Shown in pieces: positions 50,640 to 62,879 of a stretch of DNA of 64,000 bases. Below the pieces are notes generated by a model that was not told where the DNA came from, did not search any database, and saw only the letters and a program-made list of their open reading frames with translations. A program made the position numbers and the translations under genes. The first letter of the stretch is position 1, and each line of letters starts with the position of its first letter. Where the stretch lies: positions 53,383 to 117,382 of the forward strand of contig JTDE01001378.1 of NCBI GenBank assembly GCA_014338405.1. Direction: 5' to 3'. Source of the stretch: Paragonimus skrjabini miyazakii (lineage: Eukaryota > Platyhelminthes > Trematoda > Plagiorchiida > Troglotrematidae).

Positions 50640-51200
50640 AGGTACAGGGGAAGAAACAGAAGTTCGTATCTCCAAAACCAGAGCGGTATTCACCAGTCTA
50701 AAACGGCTCTGGCGATAAAGGGGCATCTCTCCGAAGCTTAAGGGTTTCTTATAAAAGCTGATTGCGCGTGGTGTGTTACTTTACGGCTGCGAAACTTGGC
50801 CACTCAGGAAAGAAGACGCGATCTACTTTCAAGTACTTGACCACCGATGTCTGTGTTCGATCGTTCACATCAGAAGTACCACCGAGTAAGCAACAATTAG
50901 GTTAGAAAACGAGTTCTATTGTTCAGTTTTTACATAATCAAACTCAGATGGCTAGGCCGCTTACTAAAGATGTCAACGAGCACTGTTTACTGACACTGCG
51001 GCTAACTGGCGTAAGGTGCGAAGTGGGCAGATAACAACCTAGCGTAGAGAAATGAAGTCGTTCACCAAGGGGTTGGTAGGTCGGGCTCGCCTCCCAGGCT
51101 GAGGACCTCGCGACTCACATAGTCTGTGGCTGAAGACGTTAGATGTCTACTAATCGGGCTCAACGACATCAGTGTTGTCATCGTTTGGCCGAATTGTGTG
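50640..51200 (+). mobile_element. RTE-like LINE, C-terminal part
   Basis: Seen: EETEVRISKTRAVFTSLKRL, RGISPKLKG, GVLLYGCETWPLRKEDA at 50640-50820, then VLDHRCLCSIVHI, and after frame changes TDTAANWRKVRSGQITT and RARLPG at 50985-51100. Known: LYGCETW-PLRKED and FDHRCLRSIAxI are signatures of the region after the RT palm in fluke RTE-like elements. At least four stops or frameshifts. It probably started further upstream but is not recognisable before about 50600. It is in opposite orientation to the sister fragment 2.7 kb away. Confidence 0.85.
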
Positions 51201-52611
51201 GAAATTGAGTGTGCTAAATGACGCGGGGCAGTGAAAATTGTAAAGAAGCCGTCTTGCTGATAAAGTCCTACTTTCACCCATAGTTCGGTTTTGTTTACAA
51301 AGTGTAGGAAACTCGATGTCAAACGTTTGTTTATGAGTATAGCTATTTTCAGTAATTAGAACCCATTCGTGATTGTTTCGTTCTTGCCCAGGACTTGCCT
51401 TTCTCCTAATATTTGTACGATAGTTAGGTGTCAGTGAAATCCACTGACGTATTGCTATCTTTGATGACGACGACGATATACCCAGCACTAAATGGACCAA
51501 AAATAAACACCGGCCCTGGCTACTACACTCTGTAGCAGTCTTAAGGAACAAACCTGAACCTAGTGGGACATCAGGAACAGGATTGCAAAACGTCATGATT
51601 AAGCGAACTTCCAAGTTTTAAATCGCCATCCGGCTCAACAGAAGATTTACAAAGGTTTGCGTCGTTCTGTAGTTTGGCCATGGAGGTACGTACTTTTTCA
51701 CACCCATCGTGTGAAGCTAGATTACACTTTGTCCTTCTCGGCAAAACGATTTGACATAGGGTTAGAAACAATTTGCCCTATAGGGAAAACAAGGCTCTCA
51801 ATATCAACCACGCGCGGTGACTGATAGGACGAGCTCACCGAGCCAGTGTTTTTGCGCAGACACGCATCAAATGGAGCACAAGACTGAAGCGACAAGCTAT
51901 CCGTACATTTTGCCGACGGGTAGATCTAAATATCGGATAGCTAAATCTGTGAGCACTTCAAGAATGACTAATGGAACATACACCACGTCTTTTAGTACAG
52001 ATGTGAAGTAGGAGAATGCGAACAAAGAAAAACGGTGCAATAAGCAGCGACGATGGCAGTGAGCTGGAGAAAACCCTTAAACTGTAAGGCCTTCTTGTGA
52101 AAACTCAGTGTGTCCGGAACCCACGCGCACGGTAATAAACTTGAAATGTGAGCTGCGCGTTTATGTTGAGCTCCAATGTCACCCGACAAATATAAGGGAA
52201 CATCCATTATTGTGGGTCATCAGCAATGCACCAAGGTGGGCTGGATGAGTCAGGATTCGGTCGCCATATACTAAAAAATCGTGCCCGAATGTATGGTAAA
52301 CAAAAGGCAAACCAAATTCCACCCTACACGTGCATAACGATAACACAAAAAAAGTGAGGTGGAATTTGGATTGCCGGAATGAATGAGCTTGACAAACATA
52401 GCAGAGGAGGAATTCCATTTACATATATCAACTAAACACTTAATGTTCATAGTTAGCAAGTTGAACAGAGACAAAATAAAACAACACAAACATGCGAGGG
52501 ATTTCCATGGATTGCATAGGAGGCACACCCTACTGTCAAAGCATACACCAGATTCCGATCCGAATGAACACGTCTGTGAGGGATTAGGCGACATCTCCAA
52601 CCAAAGGATTA
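51201..52611. other. No gene recognised; region downstream of the CREB3L-like gene
   Basis: On the minus strand this is 3' of the last candidate exon and may hold its untranslated region. I saw no clear minus-strand AATAAA close to 52612. A (gac)n run lies at about 51466-51475. Minus-strand frames of up to 154 codons (51150-51614) partly read the LINE tail in reverse and are not called. Confidence 0.38.
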
Positions 52612-52759
52612 GAAACCTAATTAAGGTGATGAATGTACTGATGTCTCAATTTTACATCCAGCATCTCGAGAAAAGCACAATAAGAGGAATCATAGGAATT
52701 TGAACAGCAAACTATCCCATCACCTTTAGAATATAGTACGAGATCCAAGCGGTTGCTAA
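52612..52759 (-). CDS. Possible last exon of the CREB3L-like gene
   Basis: Seen: after a 95-base candidate intron (52760-52854) there is a good acceptor (gaattttttaatgcag), then 48 further codons to a TAG near 52614. The frame agrees with the phase-1 donor of the exon before it. The peptide begins ISNRLDLVLYSKGDG and is Ser/Cys-rich. I recognise no motif. A donor-like AAAG|gtgatg inside it would shorten it to about 11 codons and send splicing further downstream. The evidence is only splice-site quality, phase and an open frame of moderate length. Confidence 0.33.
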
Positions 52760-52854
52760 CTGCATTAAAAAATTCAAGGGACTATTGAATTTAGCAGGCA
52801 GTGCATCAATGCGGTAAGGCAGACGAAATGACGGGGGCGACTGTAAGAACTTAC

Positions 52855-53107
52855 TCGCCACCAAATTAGGATAGTTTTGTCGATGGTCCGCATGCGCCAA
52901 ATGTCGACCGTCGGCTTGTGAGACATTTGCGTTTCCCAAAATAGCCCGATTTATTCGTCCCATGCGTCTACCACGCGCATTTGCTACAGCGACCCAATGT
53001 GAACTATCGCCGGGCCAGTTCGACTGAATCCCAGCTGATTCTAAACGTATTCTATTGGGCGATCCGTCGGGATGATCGGCATGATTTGAAGACCAAGTAT
53101 AACCAAT
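52855..53107 (-). CDS. CREB3L-like factor, probable lumenal exon
   Basis: Seen: an 84-codon open frame bounded by an acceptor (tgtttactttctag) at 53108-53111 and a consensus donor (gcga|gtaagt) at 52854. It starts in phase 0, matching the phase-0 donor of the zipper/TM exon 1.15 kb upstream on the same strand, and ends in phase 1. The protein is polar, rich in Asn, His, Arg and Asp (for example NHADHPDGSPNRIR and NWPGDSSHW), with no membrane segment, and has no family motif I recognise. Inferred: part of the ER-lumenal C-terminal domain, which is poorly conserved across this family. It is richer in G+C than its flanks, as expected of an exon. It could instead belong to a different transcript; the linkage rests only on strand, spacing and phase. 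Confidence 0.6.
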
Positions 53108-54263
53108 CTAGAAAGTAAACACGCGTACATGTTATGTACAGGTGAGGATGAAGAATACGATGAAAATACAGCAGCAAAACGAGAAATCATTGTCTACCAA
53201 AGGTGGTATAAGTTCTACTCGTGTGAACTACCCAACAATGAGTTCCCCAATTTGATACAGACTGGATAAGTTCGAAACAACTTACCAGTAACGTCACTAA
53301 ACAATCACCCCGATCGCTTCTTTCTGAACAGACCGACAACATTTGGCTTACATACGACCTGCTAAATAATATAACGTAAAAAACGCATTGTGATGTAACC
53401 TTCATTCAGACTCCTAAACCCAACTGGTTCAAACAGTTAACTTAAAAACTGAAGTTAAGAGACAGTGTGCATCGCGCTATCATAGAATAGTTTACTTATA
53501 CTGGGTTGGGTGTGCAAAGCGAGACTTCACGTCATTACCATCATTGACACCGATTTAAAATAATCCCTAACTACCACAAGATTGTGCGAAGGAACAAGCC
53601 ACGGCTTGGAGGTGAAGAAAATTAAGGAACAGGATATAACTACGAGTGATGTTATTAGATTAAAATGCTCATACTTTGCAAACAAACGACCATGCAGCAA
53701 GTAGATTCCATTTCTATGAATCATTTATTACACCTGACTTCACACAAAATTCAGTCGAATAACATCAGTCACATTATTGAGCCTGATTAGCTGCCAATTC
53801 ACCGAATTCCGATTACGCACTATGGGGATTATGAAGGCTCCGGAGAAGGAGCCGAACGAGATCTACGAAGGGTCGGACGGCTGGTAATCGTTTTCACTTC
53901 GCCATACCAGCTCACCATTTATACATCTAGCATTTTGCGCCAGACGGTTATACCACTGGCAAGCACTGTTCGGTGTTGACATTTATAAACGCAGGGTGAA
54001 CAAACTTGCTTACTAAATGCTACCGGATAGTTCCTTCCTGACGGACTGATGCTGCCTGAAGCATATGACTAGGCGCATATATGGACAGTCGAAAAACTAG
54101 ATGCATTGATCAAAAAAACTAGTACGCCGATTAACACAAATTAATCGGTGAATCCATATATGAGTCAAATCGTCTCATGGCAAGAGTAAAACCCTAACGA
54201 AATGGCTAACAGAGACCAACTAAAGCATGTAAAACACTTCGACAGGCGAGCTTGACTGCGTAC
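53108..54263 (-). other. Intron of the CREB3L-like gene
   Basis: This interval lies between the zipper/TM exon and the probable lumenal exon, with gt...ag ends on the minus strand. It contains a short G+C-rich patch at about 53815-53890 with a minus-strand open frame of roughly 40 codons (ISFGSFSGAFIIPIVRNRN) that could be an alternative exon. I do not call it, because no second splice site fits clearly. No repeat was recognised here. Confidence 0.5.
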
Positions 54264-54687
54264 CTCGTGTAGTGATCCAGAAACGAGTCCACTTGGCCCC
54301 TTGGCGATCAGCTTGTTCCAAAACCCATGATGCTGTTGCGGGCCGAACGTCAAACCGGCATCCAGTGATGTACGGTAGTGCAGATCTGTGGGTTGGCCGA
54401 CCAAAAGGGCGGCAAAACACAGCGCAAAAACCATTAGACAAGTCGAAGCCGAGCCACCGCCACCAGTCGTGGCCCCGTTAGAGTTGCGTGAACCGGATTT
54501 CGGTGAATCAGAATGTGTAGTCGTATTGTTGGCTCCGGGAGTGGTAATGGAGTTGGATGCCTGATTTTTTGGCTTGTTGAGTAACTGTTGCATTAGGCGG
54601 AGCTGGCCCAACAAGGAGCGATTGTTGTTTTCCAGACTGTCGTTTCGTCGTTTTAGATCTAGGTTTTCTTGCACACATACGTTGAGT
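54264..54687 (-). CDS. CREB3L1/L2-like membrane bZIP factor, exon with leucine zipper and TM helix
   Basis: Seen: an open frame starts after an acceptor (ctgacgttggttag) at about 54688 and ends at a phase-0 donor (gag|gtacgc) at 54263. It encodes a zipper with heptad leucines (starting LNVCVQENLDLKRR, d positions L, L, L, M), a Ser/Asn/Gly/Thr-rich linker, and a hydrophobic helix STCLMVFALCFAALLVG at about 54393-54443. The helix closely resembles the TGTCLMV-ALCF segment of vertebrate CREB3L1/L2. An R-T-S-L after the helix fits the RXXL site-1-protease pattern. Known of the family: these are ER-anchored type II bZIP factors, cut in the Golgi to release a nuclear activator of secretory genes. 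Inferred: a fluke member of that family. The preceding basic DNA-binding region must lie on an upstream exon. The first base completes an Arg codon split by the intron, as expected at the basic-zipper border. If not spliced, the frame stops at 54165. Confidence 0.88.
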
Positions 54688-55885
54688 CTAACCAACGTCA
54701 GAGAGATGGAAGAAAGATAAATCGTGAGGGCAGGTAGAACACAGTTCTTTACATAAAAATACTCAAAAATCAGAATAAAAGTTATTGATTAGTACAGTCG
54801 GGAGATAAGTGTAATGGGCAGCTCGTTTTCAGAAAACAAGATTAAATTGCAATGAGATTCACTTTGGGGTTGGCTGATTTAAGCAACTTACTGTACTCTG
54901 AAATAAGTACACAGTGTGCCATAGTAAGCGAACACGCAAAAATAGGCAAAAGTCGAGCCTACGTGTGACAAGCGATTCTGGAACGAACTTGAACAGAGGT
55001 ACGGATAAACAGTGAAGAGAACCTAGTTCAAGAAAGGAAGTTCGCAACCTGACCCGGAAAGTAGTCTAAAAACAACGCAACCCGCAGACGTAAAAACAAA
55101 CGAAATTCCAGCGACATGAATTTTGGAAGCGGGTTTTGCAGTGTGTACACGGAAATAAATTAGGCATGCATTCAACAGATGTCACTAACGCTTTTGTATT
55201 GTTTTTAGACAATCAATCTTGAACTCCAATGTGCACAGCGATGAGAGCAATAACAAAACCAAGGATTGTGAGAATTAGTTAGATTCAAGTTTTTAGACGT
55301 CGTGAGAATTAACCATGGGGACAAAAATAACACAGTAGGGCGATCTTTTATCAACATTGACTGCAAACCAAAGTACATGAAGAAAAGCTCAAATCGATTC
55401 AAAGTTGTGACGAAAAGTGGACTGGAAGACGGACAGCTGTTTTTCAAGGCTGAAACTTTGTGCACGTTCGTGACACACAACAAGCAATGTTTTTTCGGAT
55501 AACGTGCGATCTGAATTATTGCATGTCCATAAATCGAGACGCAGGTGATCACAAATGGCCTAAACAAAAAGGAAGATTGACAATTCCAAACAGACAGGTT
55601 TTAAATATCACATTTTCCGAGTAGATCGACGAAATCCAGCATATCCCATTGATCATATGGCCAAGATAAAAAGAGAGGGCAAATTCAGAGTTGGATGCAG
55701 ATGTAGCACCATTCACATTAATATCTAACTCAAAACCAGATAAACGCAACGAACAAGACCAAGTAAAGTAGACCTCATATTTTACTTGAAGATGTTTATA
55801 CGCCGTACCTTAAAAATGTCAATCGAGCTAGTTTAATTTCAATAGCGAATTACGTCAGCGTAAAAAAGTACAGCCGGCTTCAGCT
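54688..55885. other. Upstream intron of the CREB3L-like gene, no gene seen
   Basis: The plus strand is A-rich here, so the sense (minus) strand is T-rich, as flatworm introns often are. I looked on the minus strand for the expected basic region (an Arg/Lys-rich stretch ending in something like RRKKKEY) and did not find it. Short open frames at about 55.2-55.6 kb have no recognisable content. Confidence 0.45.
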
Positions 55886-56240
55886 TAACTGAGCAGCCCC
55901 GATCACGGGATTATTGACTGGATTGAACAGAGCGATTCTGTATATTCTCTAGAAATGATCGGGCAAGCTGGATACTATTCACACATGGTTACGATTAAGC
56001 GTTTGGATATGGTCATTTAGTCATGCCCACTGAGATAACTGGTGTAGTGGCTAATCAAACAAACACGAAGACCGGATTACTAATTCTGGCTCGGACGAGA
56101 ATATGCACTACAGATGAGCTTTAATAAGAACAAAACTCGAACATAGTGCTTCTTTTCGAAGTAGAGTGGCTGAAAGGTTTATGTGAATGCGAGGGCTGCG
56201 ATCAAATGCATGTTGTGTTCAATTTGAAGTGAAAGAGCCG
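55886..56240 (+). repeat. SINE-like family T, long diverged copy
   Basis: Aligns along its full length with 34796-35150: gactggattgaacagagcga, then ttaagcgtttggatatgg, the tRNA-like middle with box A ctggtgtagtggctaatc, then aaaactcgaacatagtgctt and the gtgttcaatttgaag end. It lies inside or upstream of the CREB3L-like gene, on the opposite strand to it. Confidence 0.68.
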
Positions 56241-59200
56241 ATTTCACATTGCCTTCCAGGCAGGAAACAGACAGTTAGTTTCCCTGAACCTTTGTAAAAG
56301 TCAACTTCGGTCGACACCTTGAAGCCTTTGACATAAGGGTGGAAGGTTTGACCCTACTATAAGGACACAGCCTCCGTATGAGCCTTTGAAAATGCAATGA
56401 GGCGTTGCCGGACGGGTCATACCAACTTAGTTTGTTAACTTACTTTTTCAAGACTTCTTTCATTTATTTCTTCAAACAGAATTTTGGCAGGACCGAAATC
56501 CAAATTCGCTTATAAACACAAATTCAAGCCCATTAATAAACCGGCCAAGAACAGTATATCATGAATGATCTCCATCGTTGCGCTTGACTTTCAATTAGCA
56601 ATGGAACCAAGTAAGACATCCTCTTCAATGTCCACACTCGTAAAACAGCCACGATGGACAATGATAACATACTCAAGTCAGACAACGCGCGACCCTATGA
56701 GAAATGGATGGAACTGACCTCTCCTTCAAACATTTTGAAGTTTTACAGCACCAAATTTATACAGCAACACAACTACAGCCACACAACTAACTTCTCTTTG
56801 ACAGATCCTCAACAGAACACTATGCTGCTATTCGCCACGCGAAAAGTAAACGTCCAGTTTAGCAGGAAGAATCGTTACCTTCGTGAGAGTGAAGCGGCTT
56901 TACGACTACACATTCCGCAAAAAAACTACGAGTACACCCTATTTCTAATCCAGTTTCCTAGACATATGACTCATGATGATAAGTACTGACGAACTAAGTC
57001 CTTTCGACTGAACATCTTCTGACAACGCTTCGATATAGTAGATGGATGTTCCTCTGAGGAGATGGTTGAGTGACAAATTTACAAGGAAGGCTATCACTAA
57101 TTGGTGTCATGTTTACATTAAAACTCGTCACTTTCTAGAGTCGCCAACTTGACATATTCTTGTGTGAATGATTATCGAAGAGAAGAAAAGATAAGCCCAA
57201 GCGGATTAGGAAATATTCATCCTTTGGAAAGGACGAATTCCGATAGGTTTCTGCTCTACACGAAAGCAGAGTCTTTAGCAGTTTCTAATAAATCGGGGAT
57301 TGTGCAAGACAATATTCGAAATGAGCTAACAGCGAAGTATGCACAGAAACTTGGTCAGCTATCCCAAAATAAGTCCACAAAGTAGCCACTGTCAAATATC
57401 GGAAAACCCCTCGGAGTAAGGGTTCACATACGATAGGATGGTTGTTACCAGAGTGGCTAAGTCATGCCCGGAAAAACAATGTGGAGTTCTCTTAAAGACG
57501 ACATACTAGGCTATGACCGGTAAAAATCTTTCTTACATAAACATTATACTACATTACGAAGGAGACTGTGTCAAAACGTGGCACTGGTGGTCCACCAAAG
57601 ATTGACTGTGAAGTGTCAAGCTTTAGCCACGGCCTTAGAAAAGATTGAGAGATTTGTGCAGATAGTCAATCCCAGTGACCACCAGCGAAACGTTGAACAG
57701 TTGGTTCGACTTTTCTGGGTCTCATTGGCACCACGCGAGTAGGGAGATCAAATCCACGATTAAGAACCATTCAGAAGGACAAATTCCCAGGACTGTTCAG
57801 ACGGCTTATGAAAAGTGGAATGCTGCTAGGATTCTAAAAACGTGTTTTAAAAGAGAAACCAAACAAATATTTTTGTGTTTCTCGTTACACTCCACAGACA
57901 AAAAGAGAAAAGAAACTGGATTCAAGCAAATACACCTGACTATACGGTAGAAAGGAAAAATTGCTGTTTATTGCCTCATAGTGATTAACACTCCCACGCA
58001 GAAAGTCAGCAAAGAAGAGTGTTTTAGCAGTCCGTTTCAACAAGATAATCGTAGAATAAACTGACTGACAACTTATGGGATTCTGTGTGTCAGAAAATAA
58101 ATCCACATCCGAAGTAGACGTTTTGAGAGAAAGTATACAGCAAAACAGACTCCATGAAGCTATTTAGCCGAATTGTCAGACTGATCAAGACCTGAACGTC
58201 ACGTTTCCCGGATTCAATAATAGTATGCTTAGTGAGGAGAAAATAAAACAACCTGGATGAAGCAGCAAAATCGCAATACTGCTAGTATGGTCTCCAAAAA
58301 GTCAGATGTTTCAACAGGCAAATGGTAACCACTCAGTGATGGCTTGTGATGTGTAGCTTCCATCGTGGGTTAAAATCTATAGACCGTCTGAGATGAAAAT
58401 TCAAATACTAACATATTAGAGAGGTCTCCGTCATTGCTAACTGCAACATCAACACACTGAACTGTTAGAGTGCAAAACAGCAATGAAAGAATGCATGTAT
58501 CATACTAAATGAAAGTAGTCAGTTTTGGAATCATTTGCGAATAGTCCAGAGTTTAAATACACTTGAACACTTTGAGGGACTGTTAGCTCGTAAAATCTAA
58601 CAAAAAGTGTTTTGAAGCAATAACGAGGCACGTACACATTTTTCTATCGGTAAACGAAACAGAAGAAGCACGCCATCCAAAGGATGAGCATTGTGGGTGT
58701 CGCTGTAGTTCTGTTGGGTCACTTCACTAATGATAACGATAGAAACGTTTTAAAAACATGATGGAAAATTTCTAATTTATCTGATTTGTAACGAATTCGA
58801 GTAACAGTAGGCGAATAATTGGAGTTCTGGAATGTATACAAGAGAACTTAGCTCAGAAAGATAGGGTCCTCATGGGTATGCCGAAGGTTGGTGCATGACC
58901 ACTGCTATTCTGGTATAGAGTTTATCCGAAACACTGCGATACTGCGCACAGACATGAAACAGTTTGACTCCGTGTGGATTATCAGACCTGACTAGGAGCA
59001 TCTGCGTTAACCAACCAGTCAGTTAGCATCGAATCACAGTCACAGATCACAAACTTAAACACTCCAACATAGTATACATGACCACACCGATAGCGAAGTG
59101 TGGCAAGTACATTTTGCGGACCGTCACCAAAGCAGAACACAGATAACTCTTGTCCAAAACTTGACACCCAACATAGAAGGAAAGTGTACAGTACAAGTAA

Positions 59201-62200
59201 AACAGAGAAGGTGGAGGGATGCACTTGATTTGCTCAACATTACAGCGAACAAATCCAGTTTGACAGAGCTGATCAAATAATACATTGTGAACACAGTTGT
59301 GAGTCATGTTGAGTTGTTCAACTAGCAACGCCACCATCAAGGTACAATTAACGTAAACTTAATTGGACCAGGCTACACGTGATTAATGACTGCACAAATA
59401 CGCTATATGAAAATTGATAACGGACAATTGTGAGCTATCCACAATTGTGACCTGGACGTTTTCCAATCACTAGTGCGTCAAGCGGACGTACAATAAAAGT
59501 TCGCAGGCTCAACAACTGTTGTTACCAGCACAGTACAAGCAAGCTGTGCGGACATGTTGTCTGGTCCATCTGCGAATCGATTAATAGCCGTGGAAGGTGA
59601 AATGGACAAAAAGGTGAGAACAACAATAGCTAGACGACTGTTGTTCAACTGTGATGGTCATTCAGAACAAACAGAGCCAATGTTGATTAACAAGGAAAAA
59701 CAAAGAGGTCGAAGTACCGCTTAGAAAACACGGATCGAGTAATCAAATGGAAAATCTGAGTTCAGTAAAGAAACGAGAACCATGATGGAACAGCATCCGG
59801 CATTAGCAGGACATCTGAATCTATATGAATACGGTACACAAGGCTAATGAGGGAACCTGAATAACTTCTCGACTTATTAATGCCTAAATTGATTTGGGCC
59901 GACAAGCAGCTATATGGGAAAAACTCAGATTTATTGAACCCGAATTGTGAAAGCGATCCACGTGACTAGAAGCTAAAATTGTGAGAACAATAAAAGGTTC
60001 CAGTACATGTTTTCAATGACTATTTCAAGGACAGTGATACATCGGTAGCTTGATTATGTACACGTCTTGGTCCTACATCGATGACATACTTTGTACTCGG
60101 TGTTTATTAAATGGCAATCAAACTCTAAGGACGATAGAACATGTGACAGCCGGAGGGAGTATCGCTGGGGTCATAGTTTTTATTCACTTTACGAGAAGGT
60201 TATCTAAGTCCGGTAAGGACCAAACACGAAGGGAACGGGCGGGCTTCGAACCAGATCATAGGTGTAATAAACGGCATTAACGTGTGCGAGTAACCGTCTT
60301 CACAGTAACGGACCAGCAGGCTGCCTTGGAATTGGCTTAAGGGATCCCAATAGCAACCCATATGGAATAAGTATCCTCGTGAACTCCGTGAATTTGTTGA
60401 GTGCACTAAACTCACTCTGAAGGAAACTGCCGAATTTGATGGCATTTGCTCAAAATATCCAGTTTCTCCATTTCGTTCCAGATGAACAATATTTTCACAC
60501 TGGCACTTGGCATGCAACCTACATCAAGGGATAAGCTCATCGATATTACTCAACCTACTGGTTCATGAGAAACCACGCGGATATTTAACGGTATAACAGG
60601 CAGAGCTGATATGCATGAGATACATTTTATTTCAAAAATGAAGGCGGTGTAACAAGGTTAGGTTTCACCTTGTTGTAGACAGTTCGATGAAGATTCCTGA
60701 TCACTCGAGCGGAGAAAAAAAACATTCGTGAGGCTTTAGTTGAGAGCCCTAATCGTTCTCGTGTTTAACTCTAAGGGTATTGATAGTATCTCGGACGACA
60801 TAAAATTGTGAAGACTGAATAGTATCCGGCTGTTCACACATAACGTTAAACACCCACATTACCAAGACCGACTCATCACACGTGACCAAAGTCACGTTTG
60901 AGGCAAAACACTGGTTATTAACATCAGAAAATAGATGGTCATAAAGCTAGTTTAATCCCAATGAGCTAAGGAGACCTGACTCACACTTTTATTGCTCATG
61001 AAATTCTTGAAGGGTGTTAAAATGACGTCCAGTTTTCACATTTCATTTAACACGGCCGTTTCAGTTATCACTGGTAGGTACGGTTGAAAAATACACACTC
61101 GGTCTTCTTCCCAGATTTGCCCACTTGTCTACGTAACGTGTTATCATGAATGAATGCAATCGTCGATTACCGCACGCCAGAAAATATTGCCACATAAAAA
61201 TTGAGTAGAAAAGAAAGTCAACGGATGCAGGATTCATATAGGAGACTTGAATAGGAGTTATATGCACGGACACGTATAGGGGAAATGTATCTGAACTGAA
61301 CCTAACTAGTCAAGAATGCTTGAAGAGGCTAGACTTAAGAACTGACAGCTTATATACGCACATGAGTGGCAAAAACCCCAGGCCATCTCAAAATGTTACC
61401 AATCCAATGTGGAGATCAGCAAGGTCAAAAGTAACTACAGATTTGATGAGCCATGCAGCATAAGACGTTCAGCACCAAGAGAAAGAAAAGCAACCGTGAC
61501 GCGGACTGAGCGTCCGCCGATCGATAAATACATCAGTTCCAGGAAACCAGATCATTGTCAATTTACCGGGTTGATACAACACGTATACATGACAAAGAAT
61601 TATTTTGAGTACATTCTAAAACTGAACGATCACAAATGCCTTCAGAATCTACGTGGCGAACAGAAAAATAAGTTCGCAAAGTCGACCGTAAAACAAATCA
61701 ATCACTATTGCTAGTAGGGTACCGTGAGCAGAAGAAAACGTGCACATCAAAAAAACTCTATTGACCAAACTAATTTCGAAAAAAGTTGATACGGTTTGTT
61801 TAAAGTCAAGCACACACACATACACAATCTACAAATCACCTCTAACGTGAACATCAAACCAAACCGGATAATTCACCGTCATTATGATTAGCAACAACAA
61901 TGCATACACGCATTGAATATTTCCCATTTTGTCATTTGGATGCGCAAGATGCTGCATCAAGACTGCCACAGACGGGCTGATTCTACACTGGACGATGAAG
62001 TTCTGGAAGCAATCGAATGGCTTGTGTACTTAATAAGTTGAACGTGGAGTAACGAGAGTAGAGGAAGTGAAAAGCATGCTTGTACTTCTAAGGACAGAAT
62101 ACCTTGAAGATCAACGGTGTCACAATTAAACTCAACAGTTGTACGCTCGGAACTAGGGCAACAGAAATTTTATTTTACCCTTGTAACACATGGTCGCTAA

Positions 62201-62879
62201 GGGCTAACGATAGTAAACGTACTTGAGAGTTCGATCACCGATAATAGCACTCGTTGGATGACATTAGCGGCTAATACATCAAGAAATTAAAGTACGTGTC
62301 ACGCATCGTGAAGATCGACTAAGTTTACTCACACAAACCGTAGCAGCACGCTGATTTGGATTATTAGACCATGTACTAAGACCACCAACCTAACATTTAC
62401 CACGCTCTATGTGCTCTCAGTTGAGCATCCACCGTATTGGTGAGGTACAAAGTAGCCAGTCAATCACCTAGCAAAAGAGAGCGAAGGCGGTCAGTGGTCA
62501 ATTAGGATCTATGGGTTGTGGTTATCCCCCTGGCAGAAGTCGCTTCAAGTCCTGTCAAAATGCTTTATGCATATCGAGAGGTGAATTTTCATCCTACTTT
62601 TTATACATATGTGCGCCTTCAGAAGATGGAGGACATTTAAATGTGTTTAGGTAACAAAAATACTAGTATAATCGTGGAACTCCACGACAGGTTAAGAAAA
62701 ACGGTCGCAGTCCGCATCAATTGTAGAAAAATACCGATGTTGGTTTAGTTTGAGGTCAATTCAAGAATGAGAAGATTAGGTTTACGTAGAAACAGAGCTG
62801 AACAGGAGATAACGGAAGAATAGTAAGATAGTGTAACGTAACCAACAAGCGTGCACGGATTGAAGTTGAATTGTTTAAC
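56241..62879. other. No gene recognised; A-rich plus strand
   Basis: 6.6 kb, A-rich on the plus strand. Plus-strand frames of 111 codons (56654-56989), 78 (57149-57385), 91 (57675-57950) and 101 (61409-61714) are Lys/Asn-rich and have no motif, which the base composition alone can explain. A (ca)n run lies at about 61811-61821. I searched the minus strand for the CREB3L basic region without success. Confidence 0.38.

Noticed and set aside
51150..51614. 154-codon minus-strand open frame
   Set aside because: Partly antisense to the LINE tail and without any motif; near the chance length limit.
56654..56989. 111-codon Lys/Asn-rich plus-strand open frame
   Set aside because: It lies in an A-rich strand where such frames arise by composition; no recognisable domain.
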